From NCBI GenBank assembly GCA_045633845.1, contig JAZQZC010000013.1, forward strand, positions 1-54,133: 54,133 bases of DNA, read 5' to 3'. A model generated the notes under the pieces. That model ran no database searches and was not told where the DNA came from. It saw nothing but the letters and a program-made list of their open reading frames with translations. Source of the stretch: RGIG4708 sp045633845 (GTDB lineage: Bacteria > Bacillota > Clostridia > UMGS1810). The translations under genes were made by a program, and so were the position numbers. Within the stretch, counting starts at the first letter, position 1. Each line of letters begins with the position of its first letter. Shown here piece by piece: positions 43,652 through 51,576 of this stretch.

Positions 43652-44839
43652 TTAATCCTTATCTTTGAGCTCTGCAAATTTTGCCGCCATTGTGGGATTG
43701 TTTTTGGTAAGACGCTTGATTGTCAAATCCTCTGCCTTGTTGTTGGCAAGGCGAAGATTATTTTCTGACGAAAGCAATGCATCCTTTGTTTTTTGAAGAT
43801 GGTCGATTGTTTTGTCTATTTCGTCAATTGCCTTTTGAAACTTTTCACTTGCGAGGCGGAAATTGCGCGAGAATTTGTCTTTAAAATCATTAATATCTTC
43901 TTCAAAATGAGTTATATCTATATTCTGATTGCGTATAACCTCTAATTCCTGCCTGTATTTAAGGGAATTAAGAGCCGCATTGCGAAGCAATGTAATAATG
44001 GGTATAAAAAACTGCGGGCGAACCACATACATTTTTGGATACTTATATGACACATCCACAATTCCTGTGTTGTAATACTCATTGTCTGCCTCAAGCATTG
44101 TAACAAGCACCGCGTATTCGCAATTCTTTTCGTTGCGGTCCTTGTCGAGCTCTTTAAAAAAGTCTTCGTTTTTATGCTTTGTCGCAGTTGTATCCATTTC
44201 GTTTTTCATTTCAAACATAATGGATATAAATTCTGTACCGTCGGCTGATGCTTCACGATAGATAAAATCGCCCTTACTACCTGTTTTGGCATCGTTGTCT
44301 TTTTCGAAATATGCATTTTGAAAAGCTGTTGCCCTTAGCTTGTTAAACTCTGTTTCGCAGTGCTGTTCAAGGCTCTCGCCAATCATTTTGGTAGACTGAC
44401 GTGCTTTGAAGTCTTTGTAATATGCAATTTCCTCTTCCTTTTGCTTTATTTCGCCAGCGTGTCTTTCGCTGAGAGCCTTTTCTTTAAGTTCCCATTCACT
44501 TTGCGAAAGCTGCATTTTGTTTTGGAGCTCCAAAATTTTTGCATCTTTTTGGGAAACAGCATTTTTTACCTTTAAATCAGAATTTGTTTTGCTGAGCTCA
44601 AGCTCACTCTTAAGCTTTTCTATTTCAATTTCTTTTTGTGCAAGGAGCTTGTCTTTCTCGGCAGAAAGCTTTGCTACAGCCACATCAATTGCGCTTTCTT
44701 TTTCTGTTTTGAAAACATTTTCTCTCTGCAAAATTTCCTTTTCAAATTCTTTATCTCTTACCTGCTTTACAATTGCGGCATAGCCTGATTCATCCACCTG
44801 AAAAATTTCACCGCATTTTGGACATTTAATCTCCTGCAT
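43652..44839 (-). CDS. DUF2130 coiled-coil protein
   Basis: A 395-residue protein of the DUF2130 family (PF09903), function unknown. The N-terminus has a small zinc-ribbon-like start, IKCPKCGEIFQVDESGYA. A long coiled coil rich in Lys/Glu follows (about residues 25-135). The conserved domain has STKMIGESLEQHCETEFNKLRATAFQNAYFEKDN (split here over ~145-180) and GDFIYREAS, then FEMKNE and KNCEYAVLVTMLEADNEYYNTGI. The pattern of Asp, Glu and Lys (FEMKNE; DRNEKNCEYAV) recalls a restriction-like nuclease fold. That is my inference, not an established activity. It has a separate promoter. Confidence 0.85.
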   Translation of the reverse strand: MQEIKCPKCGEIFQVDESGYAAIVKQVRDKEFEKEILQRENVFKTEKESAIDVAVAKLSAEKDKLLAQKEIEIEKLKSELELSKTNSDLKVKNAVSQKDAKILELQNKMQLSQSEWELKEKALSERHAGEIKQKEEEIAYYKDFKARQSTKMIGESLEQHCETEFNKLRATAFQNAYFEKDNDAKTGSKGDFIYREASADGTEFISIMFEMKNEMDTTATKHKNEDFFKELDKDRNEKNCEYAVLVTMLEADNEYYNTGIVDVSYKYPKMYVVRPQFFIPIITLLRNAALNSLKYRQELEVIRNQNIDITHFEEDINDFKDKFSRNFRLASEKFQKAIDEIDKTIDHLQKTKDALLSSENNLRLANNKAEDLTIKRLTKNNPTMAAKFAELKDKD

Positions 44840-44873
44840 ATTAATTCTCCTAAGATTATTATTAATTATATTC

Positions 44874-44903
44874 AGTATAGCATATTAATTTATATAAAAT
44901 CAA
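44874..44903 (-). promoter_or_regulatory. Promoter of the DUF2130 gene
   Basis: TTGATT (44898-44903), 18 bases, TATACT (44874-44879), minus strand. The -35 box lies inside the arm of the neighbouring hairpin. Confidence 0.6.
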
Positions 44904-44943
44904 GAGGCATACTTGGCGCTAAAAAGTATGCCTCTTGATTTTG
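44896..44943. terminator. Bidirectional hairpin between guaA and DUF2130 genes
   Basis: A long stem with the core CAAGAGGCATACTT/AAGTATGCCTCTTG and A/T runs on both sides. It is a second barrier behind the guaA terminator. Confidence 0.85.
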
Positions 44944-44984
44944 TTGTCAAAAGTGTTGTCAAAGCAGTAGCATTTTAGTATCAT

Positions 44985-45024
44985 AGTTGAAAAATATGGC
45001 TTGAAACCTATGGTTTCAAGCCAT
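44985..45024 (-). terminator. Terminator of cysK-guaA
   Basis: ATGGCTTGAAACC (44996-45008) and GGTTTCAAGCCAT (45012-45024) with a three-base loop, then ATTTTTC on the minus strand, 17 bases past the guaA stop. Confidence 0.9.
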
Positions 45025-45041
45025 CATAAAGTTTTATGGTA

Positions 45042-46022
45042 TTATTCCCACTCAATTGTACCAATTGGCTTTGGAGTGAGGTCGAGAAGTACGCGGTTAA
45101 TGCCCTCAACTTCGGTTGTAATTCTGTTTGTGATTTTGTGAAGAACATCATACGGAATTTCTTCAATAGTAGCTGTCATAGCATCGGTGGTATTTACCGC
45201 GCGGATAATTGCAGGCCATCCCTCATAGCGTTTGTCATCTTTAACGCCTACGCTCTTCATATCGGGCACAGCAATAAAATACTGCCATACTGTTTTTGCA
45301 AGGCCGCATTTATCAAATTCGTCACGGAGAATTGCATCAGCCTCGCGAAGTGCATTAAGACGGTCACGTGTGATTGCGCCAAGGCATCTTACGCCAAGAC
45401 CAGGACCAGGGAATGGCTGACGGTCAACCATTTCGGCAGGGAGACCAAGTGCTTTACCAACAACTCTTACTTCGTCTTTATACAAAAGCTTTACAGGCTC
45501 TACAAGTTCAAACTTCATATCTTCGGGGAGTCCGCCAACATTGTGATGCGCTTTTACGCCATCGCTTTCCAAAATGTCGGGATAAATTGTACCCTGAGCA
45601 AGAAATTCAACATCTGTAAGCTTTCGTGCCTCTTCGTCAAATACAACAATAAATTCACCGCCGATGATTTTACGCTTCTTTTCAGGCTCTGCAACACCTG
45701 CAAGTTTATCAAGAAATCTATCGGTAGCGTCAATATAAATAAGGTTTGCATCAAGCCCGTTGCGGAATACTTCTATAACCTGCTCGCTTTCACCTTTGCG
45801 CATAAGGCCATGGTTTACGTGAACACACACAAGCTGTTTGCCGATAGCTTTAATAAGAAGTGCCGCAACAACAGAGCTGTCAACACCGCCTGACAGTGCA
45901 AGCAAAACTTTTTTGTTGCCAACCTGATTGCGAACAAGCTCAATTTGTTCTGCAATAAACTTGTCTGCAAGTTCTTTTGTTGTGATACGCTCCATAGTAT
46001 CAGGTCTTACATTTGAATTCAT
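45042..46022 (-). CDS. guaA: GMP synthase, ATP-pyrophosphatase subunit only
   Basis: Aminates XMP to GMP after adenylation. The 326-residue protein covers only the synthetase part of GuaA. The PP-loop LLALSGGVDSSVVAALL lies near residues 40-56, and the dimerisation domain contains QPFPGPGLGVRCLG and the end TPKPIGTIEWE. Ordinary bacterial GuaA has a ~190-residue class I glutaminase before this, which is missing: the chain begins MNSNVRPDTMERITTKELADK and the cysK stop is only 34 bases upstream. The layout is the two-subunit form known from archaea, so a separate glutaminase or free ammonia must supply nitrogen. GGAGG precedes the start. Confidence 0.93.
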   Translation of the reverse strand: MNSNVRPDTMERITTKELADKFIAEQIELVRNQVGNKKVLLALSGGVDSSVVAALLIKAIGKQLVCVHVNHGLMRKGESEQVIEVFRNGLDANLIYIDATDRFLDKLAGVAEPEKKRKIIGGEFIVVFDEEARKLTDVEFLAQGTIYPDILESDGVKAHHNVGGLPEDMKFELVEPVKLLYKDEVRVVGKALGLPAEMVDRQPFPGPGLGVRCLGAITRDRLNALREADAILRDEFDKCGLAKTVWQYFIAVPDMKSVGVKDDKRYEGWPAIIRAVNTTDAMTATIEEIPYDVLHKITNRITTEVEGINRVLLDLTPKPIGTIEWE

Positions 46023-46056
46023 AAATATTCCTCCAGTATATAAAAATTAAGTACAC

Positions 46057-46983
46057 TTATTCAAACAAAGGAGTAGAAAAATATCTTTCTGCAGTGTCTG
46101 GAAGTACAGTGACAACTGTTTTTCCTTTGCCAAGCTTTTGAGCAAGCTTGATTGCTGCGGCAACGTTTGTACCGCTTGAAATGCCGCACATTATGCCCTC
46201 TTTTGAAGCAAGCTCTTTTGCTGTGTTTATGGCTTCATTATCATTAATAATGCAAATATCATCAAATATGTCCTGATTTAGAATAGCAGGGATAATGCCG
46301 TCGCCAATTCCCATTTGCAGGTGGGTGCCGATTGAGCCGCCCGAAAGTATTGCTGCGTGCTCAGGCTCTACTGCCCATATGGTCATATCGGGATTTTGTT
46401 GTTTAAGAGTTTCGCCAATGCCGGTAATTGTACCGCCTGTGCCTATGCCTGAGCAAAACCCATGAATAGGCCCGTCTACTTGTTCCAGTATTTCAACACC
46501 TGTCTGATTGCGCTGAATTTCTACATTTGCGGGATTTTCAAACTGCTGTGGCACATACACCCTGCTGTTTTCTTTTTGCATATTGAGAGCGGTCTGCAGA
46601 CATTTTTCTATACAATCGCCTATATCTCCTGCATCGTGCACAAGAATAACCTTGGCGCCATAATGCTCCACAAGCTTGCGCCTTTCTTCGCTTACCGAAT
46701 CGGGCATAATAATTATTGTTTGGTACCCCTTTACTGCGCCCACAAGAGCAAGTCCTATGCCCTGATTACCGCTTGTTGGCTCAACAATAATTGTATCTTT
46801 GTTTATAAGCCCCTTTTTTTCTGCTTCGCATATCATATTATATGCTGTGCGTGTTTTTATGGAGCCGCCAACATTTAGCCCCTCAAATTTTACCAGAATA
46901 CGTGCGCCGTCTTTTGGTGCCATTTTTGAGAGCTCTATTATTGGTGTATTGCCTATTGCTTGTAAAATATTGTTAAATATCAT
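46057..46983 (-). CDS. cysK: Cysteine synthase (PLP-dependent)
   Basis: O-acetylserine sulfhydrylase type fold, 308 residues. It starts MIFNNILQAIGNTPIIEL. The PLP lysine is Lys43 in GGSIKTRTA, the phosphate-binding loop is SGIGTGGTITG, and PTSGNQGIGLA binds the substrate carboxylate. Usual CysK has SVKDRIA around the lysine, and the change to SIKTRTA is a variant. Replacement of O-acetylserine by another acceptor (for example O-phosphoserine) cannot be excluded. The start at 46983 follows a GGAGG site; an earlier in-frame start lacks one. Probably co-transcribed with guaA. Confidence 0.9.
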   Translation of the reverse strand: MIFNNILQAIGNTPIIELSKMAPKDGARILVKFEGLNVGGSIKTRTAYNMICEAEKKGLINKDTIIVEPTSGNQGIGLALVGAVKGYQTIIIMPDSVSEERRKLVEHYGAKVILVHDAGDIGDCIEKCLQTALNMQKENSRVYVPQQFENPANVEIQRNQTGVEILEQVDGPIHGFCSGIGTGGTITGIGETLKQQNPDMTIWAVEPEHAAILSGGSIGTHLQMGIGDGIIPAILNQDIFDDICIINDNEAINTAKELASKEGIMCGISSGTNVAAAIKLAQKLGKGKTVVTVLPDTAERYFSTPLFE

Positions 46984-47018
46984 TAAATATACCTCCGCAT
47001 ACAATTTACATACGTTAA

Positions 47019-47047
47019 ATTATATGCTACACAAATATGTGTGTGAA
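47019..47047 (-). promoter_or_regulatory. Promoter of cysK-guaA
   Basis: TTCACA (47042-47047), 17 bases, TATAAT (47019-47024), minus strand. A small inverted repeat ACACA-AATA-TGTGT sits in the spacer. Confidence 0.7.
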
Positions 47048-47138
47048 TAAAACTACAAGGTATATTTTAACATAAAAATTATGTCATTTCAATACATATT
47101 GCCCAAAAAAATGTCAAATATCCAAATTTTTTATCCAT

Positions 47139-47172
47139 AAAAAGTGTCACGCTATGGAGCATGACACTTTTT
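47139..47172 (-). terminator. Terminator of the alpha-glucan operon
   Basis: AAAAAGTGTCA paired with TGACACTTTTT (further inner pairs GC...GC), minus strand, about ten bases beyond the malQ stop. Confidence 0.9.
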
Positions 47173-47181
47173 GAGGACAGT

Positions 47182-49449
47182 TTATATTCTGCCATACATT
47201 TTTGTTAAATTGCTTATTTTTGAAGAAATCGCGTCTGCAAAGGAAAAATCCTCAAGACGCCACTTCCAGTTGTTGCCAGTTATAGACGGCGTGTTAATTC
47301 TCGCACAATCCCCAAGGTTTAAATAATCGTAAAGAGGAATAATGCACATATCAGCAACGCTTGACATTGCGCATTTTATCATACCCTGTGCATAATCATC
47401 AGAATTTAAAAATTCGGACAAATAAGTCTTTTCATCATTGCCAATACTCTCAAGCCATCCGCAAAGAGTGTGGTTGTCGTGAGTGCCTGTATATACAACA
47501 CAGTTGTTTGTGTAATTATAAGGCTTGTGCTCATTGCTGCTGTCATCTCTGCTATCAAAAGCAAACTGCAGAATTTTCATACCAGGGAATCCACATTTTT
47601 TGATTAATTCTTTTACACTGTCTGTTAAAAAACCAAGGTCTTCGGCAATAAAATTATCATTAAGCCCCAGCTTTTGAAGTGTTTCAAACAAGTGATATCC
47701 AGGCCCTTGCTCCCATTTGCCTGTTGTGGCATCGGGGGAATTAAAGGGTATTGAGTAATATTCGTCAAAACCGCGAAAATGGTCTATGCGCAAAACATCA
47801 TACAGCTTTTTGTTAAATGCAATGCGTGTTGCCCACCAGATGTAATTTGATTTTTTGTGCTGCTCCCAATTGTAGAGAGGATTGCCCCAAAGCTGACCAC
47901 TTGGCGAAAATCCGTCGGGCGGACATCCTGCAACCGCTATTGGCTCTAAATTATCATCAAACTGAAAAAGCTCAGGATTAACCCAACAATCACTGCTATC
48001 CATTGATGCATATATAGGTATATCGCCAATTATTTTGATGCCCTTGTTGTTTGCATATGACTTAAGCTTTTGCCACTGATTAAAAAATACAAACTGAATA
48101 AATTTGTAAAACCCAATGGTGTCACTGAGCCGTTGTTTGTATTTTTCTATTGCATAATACTCTCTTGTTTTAATATCCTTATCCCACATATACCAGGGCT
48201 TGCCGTCAAAGCTGTCTTTTATTGCCATATACAAGCTGTAATCATCAAGCCAATATTTGTTTGCATCGCAAAACGCAGCAAACTCACTGTCTGCATTCCA
48301 CTTTTTGTATGCATAGTTAAGAATAACAAACCTGTTGTGATACAGCTTTTCGTAATCAACCCTTGAGGCATCTGTACCAAAATCTGTTTTGTCGCAAATT
48401 TCTTTGTCGAGTAAGCCTTGCTCAATTAAATCATCAAGGCTTATAAAATACGGATTGCCTGCAAATGACGAAAACGACTGATAGGGCGAATCGCCAAAGC
48501 CTGTGCTGCCAAGGGGCAAAATCTGCCAGTATTTTTGACTGCTTTGTGCAAGAAAGTCAACAAATTCATATGCACATTTGTCAAAGCATCCGATGCCGTA
48601 CTTTGATGGCAACGAAAATATAGGCATAAGAATTCCGCTTGCCCTTTTTTTGCAGCTTACGTCAATGTCAACCTCTGCAAAAACTCCAAAATGGTCTGAA
48701 ACACGTTTTTGGTCAAAGCATACCTTGGCAGACAGTACATTTACTTTTGCATTGTGCCATATATAGTCAATTCTTTTGGGAGCGCAGCCTTTCCATCCGT
48801 CTATGCTGCCCGGCACAGTGTGACCACAATCGGTGGAATACTCTCTGTACAAATCTGTCCAACCGCTGCTGCTTATTAAATCATAACCCTCGTCCTTTTT
48901 ACTGTCGGGTGAGTTAAAGTCACCCATAAGCCATATTTTGCCGTCGGGCAATTTTCGCTCAAGCCGCTCCCATTGCTGTTTATACGGGTCTGCTTCGTCA
49001 TCCCACCAACCCATATGAACATTACACACATATCCTATTTTGCCATTAAGCTTTACTACAAGGGCTTTTCGGGTACGCCAGTTATAATAATCATCTACGT
49101 GGCTGAGCAGTATTTCGTAAGCATCTATTATTGGGTACTTGCAAAGCACTGCAAGCCCCTCGTCATATTTTTCGTAACCCACTTTGACAGGCAGGTAACT
49201 CCAATAATAATTAATACCTCTTTTTTTTAGCTCTGTAACAACCCTCATTGCGTGATTGTCCGATTTGATGCTGCATTTGCCGCATCTAATGCAATCGCAG
49301 TCAACCACCTTGGCATCTATGGATTGATTAACCTCCTGCAGTGCAATTATGTCGGGCTGCATTTGTGATATTTCGTCTGTAAAAATTTTAAGCTTTTGTT
49401 CATAATCCGACTCTGCAATACTGTGAGCATTTAAAGTTAAAAGTTTTAT
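47182..49449 (-). CDS. malQ: EEP phosphatase (MapP-like) fused to 4-alpha-glucanotransferase
   Basis: A two-domain protein of about 755 residues. Residues ~1-265 are an endonuclease/exonuclease/phosphatase (EEP) domain with its active-site set: Asn in LLTLNAHS, Glu39 (ALQEV), GDFN (Asp177, Asn179), IDYI (Asp228) and SDH (Asp252, His253). The segments YYWSYLPVKVGYEKYDEGLA and NVHMGWWDDE resemble maltose-6'-phosphate phosphatase MapP. Residues ~270-755 are GH77 amylomaltase with RIDHFRGF (nucleophile Asp556), AEDLG (Glu603) and THDNHTL (Asp658). No ATG, GTG or TTG precedes the first conserved strand. The only start fitting the AGAAGG site is ATA at 49449; the first in-frame ATG (49362) would cut off strand one. 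It follows the PTS gene by 15 bases. Confidence 0.9.
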   Translation of the reverse strand: MKLLTLNAHSIAESDYEQKLKIFTDEISQMQPDIIALQEVNQSIDAKVVDCDCIRCGKCSIKSDNHAMRVVTELKKRGINYYWSYLPVKVGYEKYDEGLAVLCKYPIIDAYEILLSHVDDYYNWRTRKALVVKLNGKIGYVCNVHMGWWDDEADPYKQQWERLERKLPDGKIWLMGDFNSPDSKKDEGYDLISSSGWTDLYREYSTDCGHTVPGSIDGWKGCAPKRIDYIWHNAKVNVLSAKVCFDQKRVSDHFGVFAEVDIDVSCKKRASGILMPIFSLPSKYGIGCFDKCAYEFVDFLAQSSQKYWQILPLGSTGFGDSPYQSFSSFAGNPYFISLDDLIEQGLLDKEICDKTDFGTDASRVDYEKLYHNRFVILNYAYKKWNADSEFAAFCDANKYWLDDYSLYMAIKDSFDGKPWYMWDKDIKTREYYAIEKYKQRLSDTIGFYKFIQFVFFNQWQKLKSYANNKGIKIIGDIPIYASMDSSDCWVNPELFQFDDNLEPIAVAGCPPDGFSPSGQLWGNPLYNWEQHKKSNYIWWATRIAFNKKLYDVLRIDHFRGFDEYYSIPFNSPDATTGKWEQGPGYHLFETLQKLGLNDNFIAEDLGFLTDSVKELIKKCGFPGMKILQFAFDSRDDSSNEHKPYNYTNNCVVYTGTHDNHTLCGWLESIGNDEKTYLSEFLNSDDYAQGMIKCAMSSVADMCIIPLYDYLNLGDCARINTPSITGNNWKWRLEDFSFADAISSKISNLTKMYGRI

Positions 49450-49464
49450 ACAAACACCTTCTTA

Positions 49465-51576
49465 TCACAAAATATCGTTTATATCTGATTTTAGTACGTC
49501 TGCTTTTGGTCCATACACAGCCTGAACTCCGTTGCCTTTGACAATTAATCCGAGAGCGCCCTGCTTTTTCCACTCATCAACGGAAGCTACTTTTGATTCA
49601 TCCTTAACAGTAACTCTGAGTCGCGTCATACAAGCATCTACAAGCACAATATTTTCTCTCCCGCCAAGCAGTGTTATTATTTTTTCTGCCTGAGAGTCGC
49701 CGCCGCCCGAGGTAACACTTTTGTTTACGTCTGAATCATCATTGTAGTTGCCCAGCCTGCCTGGAGTTGCATATGCAAACTTGCCTATCATATAATATGC
49801 AACAAAATAACCTATCACAAAAAATATTACACAAGCAATTACAAAGTTGATTATATCCCAACCGAGCCCTGCTTTGAGTGACATAGGCAGTCGTGTTAAA
49901 AATTCGATATTACCAAATGAATGAAGTCGCAAATTAACAATACCTGCCGTTGCAAAAGCAACACCCTGCAAAATTGAATAAACTATATAAAGAGGTATCG
50001 CAGTAAACATAAACATAAATTCAATTGGCTCTGTAACGCCTGTTAAAAAGACCGCAAGCACGGTTGATATAAACATAGAGTTGTATGCCTTGCGCTTGTC
50101 GTGGTCAATGCGGCGGTACATTGCAAGTGCAACGCCAAGCAAAAGACCTGTTGCACCTATCATCTGACCAACCTTAAAGCGGGCAGGAACAACTGTTGCA
50201 AGCAGGTGATTGTATGATGCAAAGTCACCATTGTTTTTGAAGTTGATAAGGTCGGTAACCCATGCGAGCCACAGTGGGTCTTGTCCAAACACAGCAGCGC
50301 CTGCATTTGCTCCTGTCTGAACAATATAAGTTCCGCCAAAAGAAGTGTAGTTCATTGGAATTGTAAGCATATGATGCAACCCGAACGGAAGCAGCAATCT
50401 TTCGAGTGTGCCATATACAAACGGTGCAAACACAGGCGATGTGTCTGCCGAATTTGCAATCCAAATACCAAAATTGTTGATACCGAGCTGAACAACAGGC
50501 CATACAACAGAAAGCACAAGAGAAACAATTACAGACCAGAAAATTACCGCAAGAGGTACAAATCTTTTGCCGTTAAAGTATGATAAAGCATCGGGCAGCT
50601 TGCGGAAGTTGTAAAATTTGTTGTATGTCATACCGCCCACAAAGCCCGAGATTATACCCACAAACACACCCATATTAAGTGCAGGGCTGCCGAGCACCTC
50701 GGTAAAATATCCGTCAACAGGTATAACTTGCCCAAAAAGGGTTTTGGTTACTGCATCGGGATTGGTAAGCATATCTGACGTTACGCCAAAAATATTACCT
50801 GTAATGTTATTGATTAGTATAAATGCTATAAGTGCTGCAAATGCGCCGCCCGAACGCTCCTTTGCCCAGGAGCCGCCAATTGCAACCGCAAACAGAATAT
50901 GCAGGTTTGTAATAATAGCCCAGCCTATATTTTCGGCAATGGATGCAATAGTTGTAACAATGGTGCCTCCGCCAAGCATAGAAATGAGCTTGCCTATGCT
51001 TATCATAATACCTGCGGCAGGCATAACTGCAATTACCACAATTAAAACCTTACCAAGCTTTTGCAAAAAGTCAAAATTGATTTTGCTTTCTTTTTTTTGT
51101 TGTGGCTGCTCTGCTGCAGTACAGGAAAATTCTAAAATTGTTTCACGGTTTGCCGATACTTTTCCGCTTTTTTTGTTAAGGTTGTAAACCTCGCTTGTAA
51201 TTACAACAGGTGTTGTTGTTGATATATTGTTCTTTTTGAGCAGGTTAAGGTCTGCGTTACAGATTGGCTGACCTGCATCAACCTTGTCACCTACTGACAC
51301 AAGGCTCTCAAAGCCTTTGCCCCCAAGCTTTACCGAGTCAAGCCCGATGTGCACAAGAATTTCTACGCCATCTTCACTTTTTATACCATATGCGTGAAGT
51401 GTTTCGGCAACAGAAATAATTTCGCCTTTTACAGGGCTTATTACCTTGCCGTCCACTGGTTCAATTGCAATACCATCGCCAAGAATTTTTTGCGAAAACA
51501 CCTCGTCGTTGAGCGTTTCAAGTGGCACAAGCTTTCCTGACATTGGCGAAAGTATTGAACATATTTTTTTGCTCAT
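49465..51576 (-). CDS. PTS glucose/maltose-family permease, domains IIA-IIC-IIB
   Basis: Imports and phosphorylates a sugar using phosphoenolpyruvate-derived phosphate. The 703-residue protein begins with a IIA-Glc domain (residues ~5-150; His76 in ILVHIGLD is the phosphorylation site and His61 its partner). A IIC channel follows (~165-600, about ten helices, with PFGLHHMLT and GVTEPIEF), then a C-terminal IIB domain with Cys649 in DACMTRLR. The usual Firmicutes order is IIC-IIB-IIA, so this is a permuted layout. Phosphatase-MalQ and phosphorylase neighbours favour maltose or short maltodextrins over glucose. GGAGG precedes the ATG, which overlaps the glgP stop (ATGA). Confidence 0.93.
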   Translation of the reverse strand: MSKKICSILSPMSGKLVPLETLNDEVFSQKILGDGIAIEPVDGKVISPVKGEIISVAETLHAYGIKSEDGVEILVHIGLDSVKLGGKGFESLVSVGDKVDAGQPICNADLNLLKKNNISTTTPVVITSEVYNLNKKSGKVSANRETILEFSCTAAEQPQQKKESKINFDFLQKLGKVLIVVIAVMPAAGIMISIGKLISMLGGGTIVTTIASIAENIGWAIITNLHILFAVAIGGSWAKERSGGAFAALIAFILINNITGNIFGVTSDMLTNPDAVTKTLFGQVIPVDGYFTEVLGSPALNMGVFVGIISGFVGGMTYNKFYNFRKLPDALSYFNGKRFVPLAVIFWSVIVSLVLSVVWPVVQLGINNFGIWIANSADTSPVFAPFVYGTLERLLLPFGLHHMLTIPMNYTSFGGTYIVQTGANAGAAVFGQDPLWLAWVTDLINFKNNGDFASYNHLLATVVPARFKVGQMIGATGLLLGVALAMYRRIDHDKRKAYNSMFISTVLAVFLTGVTEPIEFMFMFTAIPLYIVYSILQGVAFATAGIVNLRLHSFGNIEFLTRLPMSLKAGLGWDIINFVIACVIFFVIGYFVAYYMIGKFAYATPGRLGNYNDDSDVNKSVTSGGGDSQAEKIITLLGGRENIVLVDACMTRLRVTVKDESKVASVDEWKKQGALGLIVKGNGVQAVYGPKADVLKSDINDIL

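Noticed and set aside
47005..47138. T-box or SAM riboswitch upstream of cysK.
   Set aside because: The leader from the mapped promoter to the start codon is only about 30 bases, and no T-box or S-box motif is visible.
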